From Desulfofundulus luciae (GTDB taxonomy: Bacteria; Bacillota; Desulfotomaculia; Desulfotomaculales; Desulfovirgulaceae), in assembly GCF_030813795.1 (NCBI RefSeq), contig NZ_JAUSUX010000005.1:62001-126000 (forward strand): a DNA stretch of 64,000 nt, in the 5' to 3' direction. The translations under genes were made by a program, and so were the position numbers. Below, piece by piece: positions 39,434 to 47,967 of the stretch (within the stretch, counting starts at the first letter, position 1; every line of letters begins with the position of its first letter). The notes under the pieces were generated by a model. That model was not told where the DNA came from. It did no database searches and saw nothing but the letters and a program-made list of their open reading frames with translations.

Positions 39434-39889
39434 ATGCCCGGAGTCACCCTATTGGTCACGCTGTTGTTGATCGGCATTGTCGCTCGCTCCAATCTCATTG
39501 CCATGGCAGCCTGTGTTTTGCTCATCATCAAGCTCGCTAACCTGAATTTTATCTTACCTCTGCTCGAAAAGCGCGGTTTGGAGCTGGGCCTGTTGTTTCT
39601 TTTGCTCTCCATCCTGGTACCCGTAGCCACGGGCAAAATCAGCGAGCGGGAAATGCTTTATAACCTTACCTCCCTGCCCGGGTTGCTGGCTCTATTTGGC
39701 GGGGCGCTGGCCACCCATCTCAATGGGGAGGGATTGAAGCTCCTGCAATTGCAGCCGGAAATTATCTTTGGCCTGATGATCGGCTCGATTTTTGGTATTG
39801 TCTTTTTAGGCGGCGTGCCTGTGGGTCCCCTCATGGCTGCCGGTATTACCGCCCTTTTTATGGAGCTGGCTGCCTGGTTAAAGCACTAG
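39434..39889 (+). CDS. DUF441 family membrane protein
   Basis: About 151 residues with four hydrophobic helices. ILVPVATGKISERE after the second helix and VGPLMAAGITALFMEL at the end are typical of DUF441 proteins (YeaL/YtwI type). Function unknown. ATG at 39434 with GGGGAAGG upstream. Its TAG stop overlaps the stop of the convergent rluD-like gene. Confidence 0.85.
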   Translation: MPGVTLLVTLLLIGIVARSNLIAMAACVLLIIKLANLNFILPLLEKRGLELGLLFLLLSILVPVATGKISEREMLYNLTSLPGLLALFGGALATHLNGEGLKLLQLQPEIIFGLMIGSIFGIVFLGGVPVGPLMAAGITALFMELAAWLKH

Positions 39890-40800
39890 CCCTGACGCAA
39901 CCGGACAAGGATATCCGCCAGTTCCCCGGGCAATGGGGCGGTAAACTCCAGATATTCTCCCCGCCTGGGGTGGTGAAAGCCCAGTGTTGCCGCGTGCAAA
40001 AACTGGCCCTGCAGACCGAAGTGGGGCCGGGACGGCCCGTATTTTAAATCTCCCACCAGGGGATGTCCCAGGTAGGCCATGTGGACACGGATCTGGTGAG
40101 TCCGGCCGGTTTCCAGCTTTAGTTCCAGCAGGGTATACTGGCCGAAACGCTCCAGGACCTCATAATGGGTTACGGCTTGGCGCCCCCTCCGGCTCACCAC
40201 GGCCATGCGCTGCCGATCCCGGGGGTGGCGGCCAATGGGAGCATCCACCATACCCCGGTTCTCCTTGAAGTTTCCATGGGCCAGGGCAATGTAACGTCTG
40301 GTGACCCGGCGGTCTTTCAGTTGCCGGGCCAGCTCAAGGTGGGCAAAGTCGTTTTTAGCCACCATAATCAGACCCGATGTATCTTTATCCAGCCGGTGCA
40401 CGATACCGGGCCGCATTACACCGTTTACCCCGGACAGGTCCCGGCAATGGTATAAAAGGGCGTTTACCAGGGTTCCACTGTAGTTCCCTTCCGCCGGGTG
40501 CACCACCATACCCCGGGGTTTATTTACCACCACCACATCCCCATCTTCATAATAGATGTCCACGGGGATGTTTTCCGGAACCACTTCCAGTTCCCGGGGC
40601 AATGGTATTTTCAGCACCACCTCATCCCCCGGCTTAACCCGGTAACTTGGGCGCGCGGGCTCACCGTTTACCGTTACCTGCTGCTCGGCTATTAATCTCT
40701 GGATATGGGAACGGGAGAAATCTGGATTTTCTTTAGCCAAGAAAACATCCAGGCGTTCCCCGGCATTTTCCTCCTCCACCCGATGGTAACTAATCTTCAT
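39886..40800 (-). CDS. RluA/RluD-family 23S rRNA pseudouridine synthase
   Basis: About 304 residues: S4 RNA-binding domain at the N-terminus (RLDVFLAKENPDFSRSHIQRLI), then the synthase domain with catalytic Asp in HRLDKDTSGLIMVAK and TGRTHQIRVHM. Most likely the RluD type, modifying helix 69 of 23S rRNA, but RluA subtypes are hard to separate. ATG at 40798-40800 has AAAGGGTGGGG upstream and overlaps the lspA end by about 11 bases, the classic Firmicute lspA-rluD order. Confidence 0.93.
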   Translation of the reverse strand: MKISYHRVEEENAGERLDVFLAKENPDFSRSHIQRLIAEQQVTVNGEPARPSYRVKPGDEVVLKIPLPRELEVVPENIPVDIYYEDGDVVVVNKPRGMVVHPAEGNYSGTLVNALLYHCRDLSGVNGVMRPGIVHRLDKDTSGLIMVAKNDFAHLELARQLKDRRVTRRYIALAHGNFKENRGMVDAPIGRHPRDRQRMAVVSRRGRQAVTHYEVLERFGQYTLLELKLETGRTHQIRVHMAYLGHPLVGDLKYGPSRPHFGLQGQFLHAATLGFHHPRRGEYLEFTAPLPGELADILVRLRQG

Positions 40801-41260
40801 CGGGCCCCACCCTTTCACGTTCCCTTTCCCGGTCCTCCCGCCAGAATGCAAAGATCAGCAAAAAGACCCCGATTACTATGGCCGTGTCCGCCAGATTAAA
40901 AACCGGCCATACCCGCAAGTCCAGAAAATCCACCACCAGCCCAAAACGGACCCGATCGATGAGGTTGCCCAGGGCACCCCCCATGACCAATCCCAGGGAT
41001 AAACGAAGCATGTGCCGCCCAGGGGAAAGGCGCAGTGCGACAACCAGCGCCCCGGCCACGACGAGCAGGGTAACCGCGATAAAAATACCGGTGCGGTAGG
41101 CAAATAGGCCAAAGGCCGCCCCCGGATTGCGTATGTAGGTTAAATGAAAAATGTGCGGTATTATCGGAACGGATTGCCCCTCCCACATCAGGCGCTGAAC
41201 CAGTTCTTTGGAAGCCTGATCTAACACAAGAGTAACCAGGGCGGTTAACCAGAAAGGCAA
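40790..41260 (-). CDS. lspA: Lipoprotein signal peptidase (signal peptidase II)
   Basis: About 156 residues and four membrane helices. The aspartate pair is in GNLIDRVRFG and FNLADTAI, with NPGAAFG before. It removes the signal peptide of prolipoproteins at the membrane. TTG at 41260 is preferred (GGGGGAG 5 bases upstream, family-typical start); ATG at 41284 would be an alternative. The cytoplasmic tail is unusually rich in Arg/Glu. Confidence 0.92.
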   Translation of the reverse strand: MPFWLTALVTLVLDQASKELVQRLMWEGQSVPIIPHIFHLTYIRNPGAAFGLFAYRTGIFIAVTLLVVAGALVVALRLSPGRHMLRLSLGLVMGGALGNLIDRVRFGLVVDFLDLRVWPVFNLADTAIVIGVFLLIFAFWREDRERERERVGPDED

Positions 41261-41606
41261 CTTTGCTCCCCCTTTATAATCCATGGCCATACGAGCCTTA
41301 ACCCGCTAGGCCAGGCACTTTCCCCCCTGTGCCCCAGCATATAATACCATGAAAACGGGTTGGGGAGCAAACCTGGCCTTATTTTGTTAATGCAAACACC
41401 AGTTCTCAGGGCGGCAAGGGACAACCGTCAGATCGTAGCCGGCAACGGTACCCTGACGCTAAGGACTCCCGGTGCAGCCCTCCACAACGGGAAAGGGGAC
41501 TACCGCATGGACGGCCTGGCAAAACTTAACTAATTCAAAGGAGGATCAGGGTGATTTTTCGCGAATTTTCAGTATGTATGCATATACGTCAAGAGGGAGT
41601 GGTTGC
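41261..41606 (+). other. Leader region with a candidate structured RNA and a short ORF
   Basis: No long gene for about 350 bases. 41399-41520 contains good base-pairing: CGTCAG/CTGACG (41426-41431 with 41453-41458) enclosing GTA-CCG/CGG-TAC closed by a GCAA tetraloop; AGGGC (41408-41412) with GCCCT (41477-41481); TCCCG (41467-41471) with CGGGA (41488-41492). A consensus SD AAAGGAGG (41537-41544) precedes a GTG (41551). It matches no riboswitch I know. A TATAAT box (41340-41345) may be a -10 element, without a clear -35. See findings. Confidence 0.5.
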
Positions 41607-41649
41607 ATGCTTAAGGTGGTTAAAAACAGTCCCACTCCCCGGGGAATAA
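41551..41649 (+). CDS. Possible 32-residue leader peptide
   Basis: GTG at 41551 lies 6 bases after the strongest ribosome site in this area (AAAGGAGG); the frame runs 32 codons and ends TAA at 41647-41649. It overlaps the ATG (41607) of the downstream gene in another frame, which would allow translational coupling. Contents look unremarkable (MIFREFSV...) and no family is recognised, so it could be fortuitous. Confidence 0.4.
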   Translation: MIFREFSVCMHIRQEGVVACLRWLKTVPLPGE

Positions 41650-41948
41650 CCCGGGAGCAGTCCCTTTTCCGCTCAATTGAAGCAGCGCTGTTCCAGCACC
41701 CGGCCGTAAAAGATGCAGCCGTGGATTTGGTATGGGACAAAAAAGGCCGGCCGCTGCTGGTGGCTTATGTGGTACCGTCTACCCCCGAACTGTCACCGGC
41801 CGCACTCAAGAATTTTATCTGCCGCCGCCCGGAAATCCCCTGGAACAGGCAGCCCAGGCGCTATCTTCTGGTACCTGCCATCCCCCGCACTCCCAGCGGC
41901 AAATTGCAGCGGCAGAAGTTAATTAATTACTATACAACAGTCCATTGA
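41607..41948 (+). CDS. Free-standing AMP-binding enzyme C-terminal domain
   Basis: About 113 residues. HPAVKDAAVDLVWDKKGRPLLVAYVV, then IPRTPSGKLQRQKL with the catalytic-lysine position, is the C-terminal subdomain of the ANL (acyl-CoA synthetase / adenylation) superfamily, which normally follows a 400-residue core. No core lies upstream. The GAGGGAG site precedes ATG 41607. It may be an accessory or regulatory domain acting on another acyl-CoA synthetase, or a decayed gene; the clean reading frame favours function. The following protease gene starts close behind. Confidence 0.72.
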   Translation: MLKVVKNSPTPRGITREQSLFRSIEAALFQHPAVKDAAVDLVWDKKGRPLLVAYVVPSTPELSPAALKNFICRRPEIPWNRQPRRYLLVPAIPRTPSGKLQRQKLINYYTTVH

Positions 41949-42004
41949 CTCGAGCAATAGAAAAAACCTTTTTAGTTCAAAATAAAAAAGGGGTGAAAAA
42001 GAGC

Positions 42005-42844
42005 ATGAACTTTTCCTTTAGCGACCTGTTGTGGATTTTCTTTATTCTATTGGCCTTTCTACCCGCCTCCCGGCAATACCGCCTGGAAACCGTACGGCTG
42101 CGCCTGATCCGGAGCCTGGAAAAGAAGAGGGGTAGCCGGGTAATCACCTTGATCCATCGCCAGGAGTCACTGAGTTTATTAGGTTTTCCCATATCCCGCT
42201 ACATAAATGTGGAGGACTCGGAGGCAGTTCTGCGCGCCATTCGCCTGACCCCGGACGATATGCCCATCGACTTAGTCCTGCATACGCCGGGCGGATTGGT
42301 GCTGGCGGCAGAACAAATTGCCCGGGCGCTGCAAAAGCATAAAGCCAAAGTGACAGTCTTTGTCCCCCACTATGCCATGAGTGGTGGAACCATGATTGCC
42401 CTGGCTGCCGACGAGATTATGATGGACGAAAACGCCGTTCTCGGTCCGGTGGACCCGCAACTGGGCGATATGCCGGCGGCATCCATTCTGGAAGCGGTAC
42501 AGATCAAAGGCCGGGAACGGGTGGATGACCGCACCCTGATGCTGGCCGACATTGCTTCCAAGGCCCTGAATCAGGTGGAGGAATTTGTTTACCGTTTGCT
42601 GGTGGAAAAAATGTCCCCGGAAAAAGCCCGCCGGATCAGCCACCTGCTTACCAGCGGCCAATGGACACACGATTACCCCCTTACCTGTGAGCAACTGCGG
42701 GAACTGGGCTTCCCGGTGTGCGCCGAGCTGCCGCCGGAAATCTATGCCCTGATGGACCTCTACCCCCAGCCGGCCCAGCGCCGCCCGTCGGTACAGTATA
42801 TCCCCCTGCCCTACACCCGGGAAACTCAGTCAAACGACCGGTAG
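42005..42844 (+). CDS. Membrane-anchored Clp-fold serine protease (SDH_sah family)
   Basis: About 279 residues. One N-terminal membrane helix (LLWIFFILLAFLPA), then a ClpP-crotonase fold with VLHTPGG and the nucleophile in YAMSGGTMIALAADEI, plus GPVDPQLGDMPA. The serine and its oxyanion loop are clear; other triad residues not assigned. It resembles serine dehydrogenase proteinase/SppA-like proteins, which cleave membrane or exported substrates. ATG at 42005 has GGGGTGAAAAAG upstream. 56 bases after the ANL-domain gene, same strand; a shared transcript is likely. Confidence 0.85.
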   Translation: MNFSFSDLLWIFFILLAFLPASRQYRLETVRLRLIRSLEKKRGSRVITLIHRQESLSLLGFPISRYINVEDSEAVLRAIRLTPDDMPIDLVLHTPGGLVLAAEQIARALQKHKAKVTVFVPHYAMSGGTMIALAADEIMMDENAVLGPVDPQLGDMPAASILEAVQIKGRERVDDRTLMLADIASKALNQVEEFVYRLLVEKMSPEKARRISHLLTSGQWTHDYPLTCEQLRELGFPVCAELPPEIYALMDLYPQPAQRRPSVQYIPLPYTRETQSNDR

Positions 42845-42912
42845 TGGGCGTTTTAATATCTCCCTCTTCCCACCTTGCAATGCAAATTAGCCAGTTAATC
42901 ACCGGCATTTTT

Positions 42913-44199
42913 TTATTGCAGGTAAAACAGCCACAGGTAAAGGGTGGAGATGACAATTGATATAATCATCAAAGGAAAGGCTACCTTCATAAAGTCAACA
43001 AAACTTATAAAAATCCCCCGCTTTTCGGCCATACCGGCCACCACCACATTGGCCGAAGCCCCGATGAGGGTACCGTTTCCCCCCAGGCAGGCCCCCAGGG
43101 AAAGGGCCCACCAGAAGGGTAGCAGGGACGGCAGGTGACCAAGGCGGCCCATGTCCTGGATTAAAGGGATCATGGTGGCTACAAAGGGAATGTTATCTAT
43201 AAAAGCGGAAGCAATAGCCGAAAGCCAGAGGATGAGCATGGCCGTGACAGCCAACCTGCCGCCGGTGAATTGCAGGGATTCACTGGCCAGGGTTTCGATT
43301 ACCCCCGTCTCTACCAGTCCCCCCACCAGGATAAACAGCCCGGCAAAGAAAAAGATGACCGGCCACTCCACTGCCTGAAACACATAGGCGGGATCTTCTC
43401 TGGTGATTAACAGCAGCAAACTGGCTCCGGCCAGGGCGATGGTGGCGCTTTCCAGGTGCAGATACTGGTGCCCAAGAAAGCCCAGGATGGTCAGGGCCAG
43501 CACCGCCAGGGATTTTTTCAAAAGCACCCTGTCTTTGATCTGCTCATTTTCATCAAGCTGCATGATTCCAGCTTTCAATTCCGGGAATACCACCAGTTGT
43601 CGCCGGTAAATCAGCCACAGGCCCGCCACAGTAAAGAGATGAATCACCACCACCACCGGGGTAAGACCGACCAGAAAATCAACGAACCCCAGGCGCGCTG
43701 CACTGCCGATCATAATGTTGGGCGGGTCACCGATCAAAGTGGCCGTCCCGCCGATATTGGATGCCAGCACTTCAGCAATAAGAAAGGGCCGGGGATTGAT
43801 TTTTAGCTGCCCGGCAATGGCAAAGGTTACCGGCACGATCAGCAGTACCGTGGTCACGTTGTCCAGGAAGGCCGAAAGAATGGCGGTGACCGTGGCCAGG
43901 TAAACCATAATGGCCGCCGGTTCCCCCCGGGCCAGCCTGGCCGCTTTGATGGCCAGGTATTCAAAAACTCCGGAACGGCGGGTAATGCCCACAATAAGCA
44001 TCATGCCCACCAGAAGGCCGATGGTATTAAAATCAATGGCCTTCACTGCCTCTTCCTGGGAAACGATTCCGGCCAGGATCAGAATGGCCCCGCCCGACAG
44101 GGCTACCACGGTGCGGTGAATTTTTTCCGCGATAATCAAGCCGTAACTGAGCAGGAAAATACCGACGGCCAGCATAACCTGCAGATTTGGAAACGCCAA
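42913..44199 (-). CDS. ArsB/NhaD-family ion transporter
   Basis: About 428 residues, some 11-12 membrane helices, in the ion-transporter (IT) superfamily. SAFLDNVTTVLLIVPVT and the repeat SAFIDNIPFVATMIPLI are the two internal substrate-site repeats; GGTATLIGDPPNIMIGS and GGNGTLIGASANVVVA are also paired. Substrates of this family include arsenite, sodium or citrate; nothing here decides. TTG at 44199 follows GGGGGG by 7 bases. It lies 217 bases after the end of adhE in the same direction, separated by a terminator. Confidence 0.88.
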   Translation of the reverse strand: MAFPNLQVMLAVGIFLLSYGLIIAEKIHRTVVALSGGAILILAGIVSQEEAVKAIDFNTIGLLVGMMLIVGITRRSGVFEYLAIKAARLARGEPAAIMVYLATVTAILSAFLDNVTTVLLIVPVTFAIAGQLKINPRPFLIAEVLASNIGGTATLIGDPPNIMIGSAARLGFVDFLVGLTPVVVVIHLFTVAGLWLIYRRQLVVFPELKAGIMQLDENEQIKDRVLLKKSLAVLALTILGFLGHQYLHLESATIALAGASLLLLITREDPAYVFQAVEWPVIFFFAGLFILVGGLVETGVIETLASESLQFTGGRLAVTAMLILWLSAIASAFIDNIPFVATMIPLIQDMGRLGHLPSLLPFWWALSLGACLGGNGTLIGASANVVVAGMAEKRGIFISFVDFMKVAFPLMIISIVISTLYLWLFYLQ

Positions 44200-44332
44200 T
44201 TGATTGCCCCCCTGTTAACTGATCAAAGTAGCGCCAAATCCCTGGGCGGCTGCCTCTCCTCTGGATAGACTTTCCGGCAGATTCAAAGAGGATTCGACAG
44301 GCCGGCGGGTTTCCCTGCCGGTGGATAAAAAA

Positions 44333-44354
44333 GAGTCCGGCAATCACCGGTCTC
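44333..44354 (-). terminator. Terminator downstream of adhE
   Basis: Minus strand GAGACCGG / CCGGACTC, an 8-bp stem with one mismatch and a 6-base loop, followed by TTTTTT. It separates adhE from the transporter gene. A second hairpin CCGGCAGGG / CCCGCCGG lies nearby at about 44301-44320. Confidence 0.75.
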
Positions 44355-44416
44355 TGGTCTGGCATGGCTGCCCCCGGCACACAGCAAGGGCCTTTTAAGT
44401 GAGTGCCGTGCGGCAA

Positions 44417-47119
44417 TCACTGCAGCGGATTTTCCGGCCTGGTTTCATCCCCGTCCCGGAAAGGCCACGGGACGGCCATACCATCCCTGCACCCCTGAAG
44501 GAGGGATAAATCTAAAAGCCCCTCATCCACTTCCCGGGACAGGGGGGGACCGTAGGCCAGGCGGTAAAGGTCGGCCATCTCGGCTACCAGGGGGAAGCGG
44601 GGGTTGGTGGTGGTGGTCTGATCGGCAAAGGCCCGGTCGGCCATTTCGGGGATTTTGCGCTCATATTCTGAACGTTCAATTCCGAGATCAGCCACGGTGA
44701 GGGGCATATCCAGCTCCTTTAATAGCTGGAAGATGGCCCCAATCAGGCTCCTGACCCCCTCTTCCACCGTTCCCGCCGGCAGACCAAGCAGGCGGGCCAG
44801 CTGCCGGTATTTTTCCGGGGCGTGGAAGTACTCATACTGGGGAAAGGAAACAAACTTGGCCGGCCGGCTCGCATTGTAGGCCACCACATAGGGCAACAGG
44901 ACGGCATTGGCCCGACCGTGGGGAATGTTGAAAGCGGCCCCAATTTGATGAGCCAGCGCATGGTTGACGCCTAAGAAGGCATTGGTAAAGGCCATGCCGG
45001 CGATGCACGAGGCGTTGTGCATTTTTTCCCGGGCCTTGTGGTCCCCGGCATTCCGGTAAGAACGGGGCAGGTAGTGGAAAACCAGTTCCACGGCTTTGGC
45101 AGCCATGGCATCAGTATAATCCGAGGCCATTACCGAAACATAGGCTTCAAGGGCATGGGTGAGCACATCCATACCCGTGTCGGCCGCCACCTGAGCCGGC
45201 ATGGTGCGGGCAAAGTCGGGGTCGATGATGGCCACATCCGGGGTCAGTTCGTAGTCTGCCAGGGGATATTTTACCTGTTCGCCTTTGTCGGAAATTACCG
45301 CAAAGGCCGTCACTTCGGAGCCGGTGCCGCTGGTGGTAGGAATGGCCACCAACTGCGCCTTGCGCCCCAGCTTGGGATATTTGTAGGTACGCTTGCGTAT
45401 GTCTATGAATTTGAGCTTTAGAAACTCAAACTCCACTTCCGGGTATTCGTAAAACAGCCACATGGCCTTGGCGGCGTCAATGGCCGAACCCCCTCCCACA
45501 GCAATAATGGTATCGGGACAGAACCGGTTCATCACCGCACAGCCCCGGCGTACCGTTTCCACCGAGGGATCGGGTTCCACCTCGTAGAAGACCTCGGTAA
45601 CCACCCGGTTATTACGGTAGTTGAGATGATAAAGTACCTTGTCCACAAAACCAAGGCGCTTAATCTCCGGATCTGTTACGATAAAGGCCCTCTCCACGCC
45701 GGGCAGTTTGCGCAAGTATTGTATGGAACCGGGTTCAAAATAGACCCGCTCGGGGACCCGGAACCATTGCAATTTCGCCCGGCGCTTGGCCACCCGCTTA
45801 ACGTTGATCAGGTTTTCCACACTGACATTGGAGGTGGTGGAATTGCTGCCCATGGATCCGCAGCCCAGGGTAAAGGAAGGCACGTTCACGTTGTAGATAT
45901 CCCCGATGGCCCCGTGGGTGGCCGGCGAATTGACAATAATCCGCCCGGTGCGAATGCGGCGGGAGAACTCTTCAATGGCTTTTTGATCTTCGGAATGAAT
46001 GACTGCCGTATGGCCCAGCCCGCCAAATTCCACCACTTTCTCACATAACTCTATTCCCTCGGCAAAACTTTCCACGATATAGCAGGAGAGGATAGGACTT
46101 AACTTTTCCATGGACAGGGGGTATTCCGGCCCCACCCCGGCCAGGCGGACTACCAGGACCCTTGTGTCCGGCGGCACGGCAAAACCGGCCATCTCCGCAA
46201 TCCTCCGGGCCGATTGCCCGGCTACCCGGGGATTTAATGTGCACCCCCCCTGTTCCACGGCTAAGTCTTCCAGCAGGCGGGTTTCCTCATCATTCAGGAA
46301 ATAGCAGCCATTTTCCTTCATCAGGGCAATAACCCGGTCGGCCACTTCCCGGTCAATGATCACACTTTGTTCGGAAGCACAAATTAAACCATTATCAAAG
46401 GTTTTGCTAATGATCAGATCAGTTACCGCCCGCCTCAAATTAGCGGTCTTTTCAATGTAGCACGGTACGTTACCCGGCCCAACGCCCAGGGCCGGCTTCC
46501 CGGTACTGTAGGCCGCCCGCACCAGCCCGGCCCCGCCGGTGGCCACAATTAAGGCCACGCCGGGGTGCCGCATTAAATAACCGGTGGTGTCGTAGTTGGG
46601 GTTTTCCAGCCAGGAAATGCAGTTTGCGGGAGCCCCGGCAGCCACCGCCGCTTCCAGCATGATCCTGGCTGCCGCGGCGCTGCAGCGCTGGGCTCCCGGA
46701 TGGAAGCTGAAGATCACCGGGTTCCGGGTTTTGGCGCAAATCAGGGACTTAAACATGGTGGTGGAAGTGGGATTGGTTACGGGCACCACTGCAGCCACCA
46801 CTCCCACGGGCTCGGCCACTTCCAGATACCCCTCTTCCTCGTTGTCTTCGATGACACCCACGGTTTTGGCGTATTTAATGCTGTGATAAACCGCCTCCGT
46901 GGCAAAAATGTTTTTGGTCGCCTTGTCTTCATAAATACCGCGGCCCGTTTCTTCCACGGCCATGCGGGCCAATTCCATATGTTTGTCCAGCCCGGCCAGG
47001 GCCATATTGAGCACAATGCGGTCCACCGCCTCCTGATCCAGGCGGGCAAATTCCCGGGCCGCCTGGTTGGCCTTTTCCACCAGGGCGTCAATTTCAGGAA
47101 AATTTCCCTGCTCAGCCAC
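44417..47119 (-). CDS. adhE: Bifunctional acetaldehyde-CoA / alcohol dehydrogenase
   Basis: About 900 residues, the usual two-domain spirosome-forming enzyme. The N-terminal acylating aldehyde dehydrogenase has its catalytic cysteine in NGLICASEQSV (about residue 247), preceded by GVGPGNVP. The C-terminal iron-dependent alcohol dehydrogenase has GGGSAIDAAKAMW, TSGTGSEVTAF and the metal-site histidines in HALAHQIGAAFNIPHGRANA. It reduces acetyl-CoA to ethanol, or the reverse, with NADH. Start GTG at 47119 follows GGGAGG by 9 bases. A run of 16 G lies about 85 bases upstream. Confidence 0.95.
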   Translation of the reverse strand: MAEQGNFPEIDALVEKANQAAREFARLDQEAVDRIVLNMALAGLDKHMELARMAVEETGRGIYEDKATKNIFATEAVYHSIKYAKTVGVIEDNEEEGYLEVAEPVGVVAAVVPVTNPTSTTMFKSLICAKTRNPVIFSFHPGAQRCSAAAARIMLEAAVAAGAPANCISWLENPNYDTTGYLMRHPGVALIVATGGAGLVRAAYSTGKPALGVGPGNVPCYIEKTANLRRAVTDLIISKTFDNGLICASEQSVIIDREVADRVIALMKENGCYFLNDEETRLLEDLAVEQGGCTLNPRVAGQSARRIAEMAGFAVPPDTRVLVVRLAGVGPEYPLSMEKLSPILSCYIVESFAEGIELCEKVVEFGGLGHTAVIHSEDQKAIEEFSRRIRTGRIIVNSPATHGAIGDIYNVNVPSFTLGCGSMGSNSTTSNVSVENLINVKRVAKRRAKLQWFRVPERVYFEPGSIQYLRKLPGVERAFIVTDPEIKRLGFVDKVLYHLNYRNNRVVTEVFYEVEPDPSVETVRRGCAVMNRFCPDTIIAVGGGSAIDAAKAMWLFYEYPEVEFEFLKLKFIDIRKRTYKYPKLGRKAQLVAIPTTSGTGSEVTAFAVISDKGEQVKYPLADYELTPDVAIIDPDFARTMPAQVAADTGMDVLTHALEAYVSVMASDYTDAMAAKAVELVFHYLPRSYRNAGDHKAREKMHNASCIAGMAFTNAFLGVNHALAHQIGAAFNIPHGRANAVLLPYVVAYNASRPAKFVSFPQYEYFHAPEKYRQLARLLGLPAGTVEEGVRSLIGAIFQLLKELDMPLTVADLGIERSEYERKIPEMADRAFADQTTTTNPRFPLVAEMADLYRLAYGPPLSREVDEGLLDLSLLQGCRDGMAVPWPFRDGDETRPENPLQ

Positions 47120-47203
47120 TTGCCGACACCTCCCCTCTCATTATTTCCAGTAAAAGAGGGAATATGCTTTCCCGAACGGATGGTTTCAACAACAAAAAAA
47201 AGC

Positions 47204-47219
47204 GGGGGGGGGGGGGGGG
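47204..47219. repeat. Homopolymer of 16 G upstream of adhE
   Basis: A run of 16 G on the plus strand (C on the transcribed strand of adhE), preceded by eight A. It lies 85-100 bases before the adhE start codon, within the presumed promoter or leader. Confidence 0.9.
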
Positions 47220-47288
47220 AGCCGCTTGCAGGTGTACCTGTCCCCCATGCTGGTCGCAGGTGGAGGGAAAAAGGGTAAAATTAATGAG

Positions 47289-47474
47289 TCACGCCGTTTT
47301 GCTTTGCTTTTCTTCTTTCCGAACCGCCTGCCTGTATGGACAGTGTTCTTCCATTTTATTTTCTTCCAGGCCGCACCCCCAGTAGGTATGACCTAAAAAT
47401 AAGCGGCGATGCTTACACCAACTGCAAAAGGAATGGGTAACCTGCTCCTGGGTCATGTCCTTTGCCTTTATCAT
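47289..47474 (-). CDS. Small Cys-rich protein
   Basis: 61 residues with cysteines at about positions 17, 20, 34 and 45 (FCSWC ... WGCG ... HCPYR), a plausible zinc site. The ATG (47474) has GGAGG 10 bases upstream. I do not recognise the family. It lies upstream of adhE on the same strand, and downstream of DUF1284. Confidence 0.6.
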   Translation of the reverse strand: MIKAKDMTQEQVTHSFCSWCKHRRLFLGHTYWGCGLEENKMEEHCPYRQAVRKEEKQSKTA

Positions 47475-47559
47475 TTTCCACCATCCTCCTTTACCAGACT
47501 TAATCTTGACTTAATCTTGGATTCTAAAGATTCTGTTCAAAAAAACTCAGGCATGCCGT

Positions 47560-47967
47560 TTAACCCAGCCCAAGCGCTTTCTTTTTCCCGGCGCAGACTT
47601 CTCCCCAGTCACACCCCTCGCAGAAAGCCGTCACCCACTCTTTGGGCGTTGCCAGCAATTTGGCTTTTATTTCCTGCCAGAGCACCTTCGACCCAACTTC
47701 GATGCCGAGGTGCGTCGCCGCTTCCGCATCCATTTCCCTGATTTCTGCGTCTGCTCCAGGCTTGGCGGCGCACTTTTCTCCCTGGAGCGCCGGACAAGTC
47801 CGGCAGATGTCGTCCGCGCCTTCAACTACCGCTATTTCTTCTCCCTCCGTAGCCCTGCGCACTACGTCTTCCAGGTTCTCGACAAATTCCCGACTGTATC
47901 CCTCACCCCGGTAGAAGTGCAGGCAAATCAAGTGGTGACCCCTCAACCTGATCGTACAAACCGCCAC
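47560..47967 (-). CDS. DUF1284 protein (putative Fe-S)
   Basis: About 135 residues. The N-terminal IRLRGHHLICLHFYRGEGYS is the family signature, and cysteines in DICRTCPALQGEKC and FCEGCDWGEVC could bind an Fe-S cluster or zinc. Common in anaerobic Firmicutes and methanogens; function unknown. The GTG at 47967 is adjacent to its only SD-like sequence, so the start is uncertain. Confidence 0.85.
   Translation of the reverse strand: MAVCTIRLRGHHLICLHFYRGEGYSREFVENLEDVVRRATEGEEIAVVEGADDICRTCPALQGEKCAAKPGADAEIREMDAEAATHLGIEVGSKVLWQEIKAKLLATPKEWVTAFCEGCDWGEVCAGKKKALGLG

Noticed and set aside
41399-41520. Similarity of the leader RNA to c-di-GMP-I, SAM or ydaO riboswitches
   Set aside because: Only short fragments (CGGCAAC, CGTCAG) agree; core consensus and order do not. 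Left as unidentified.
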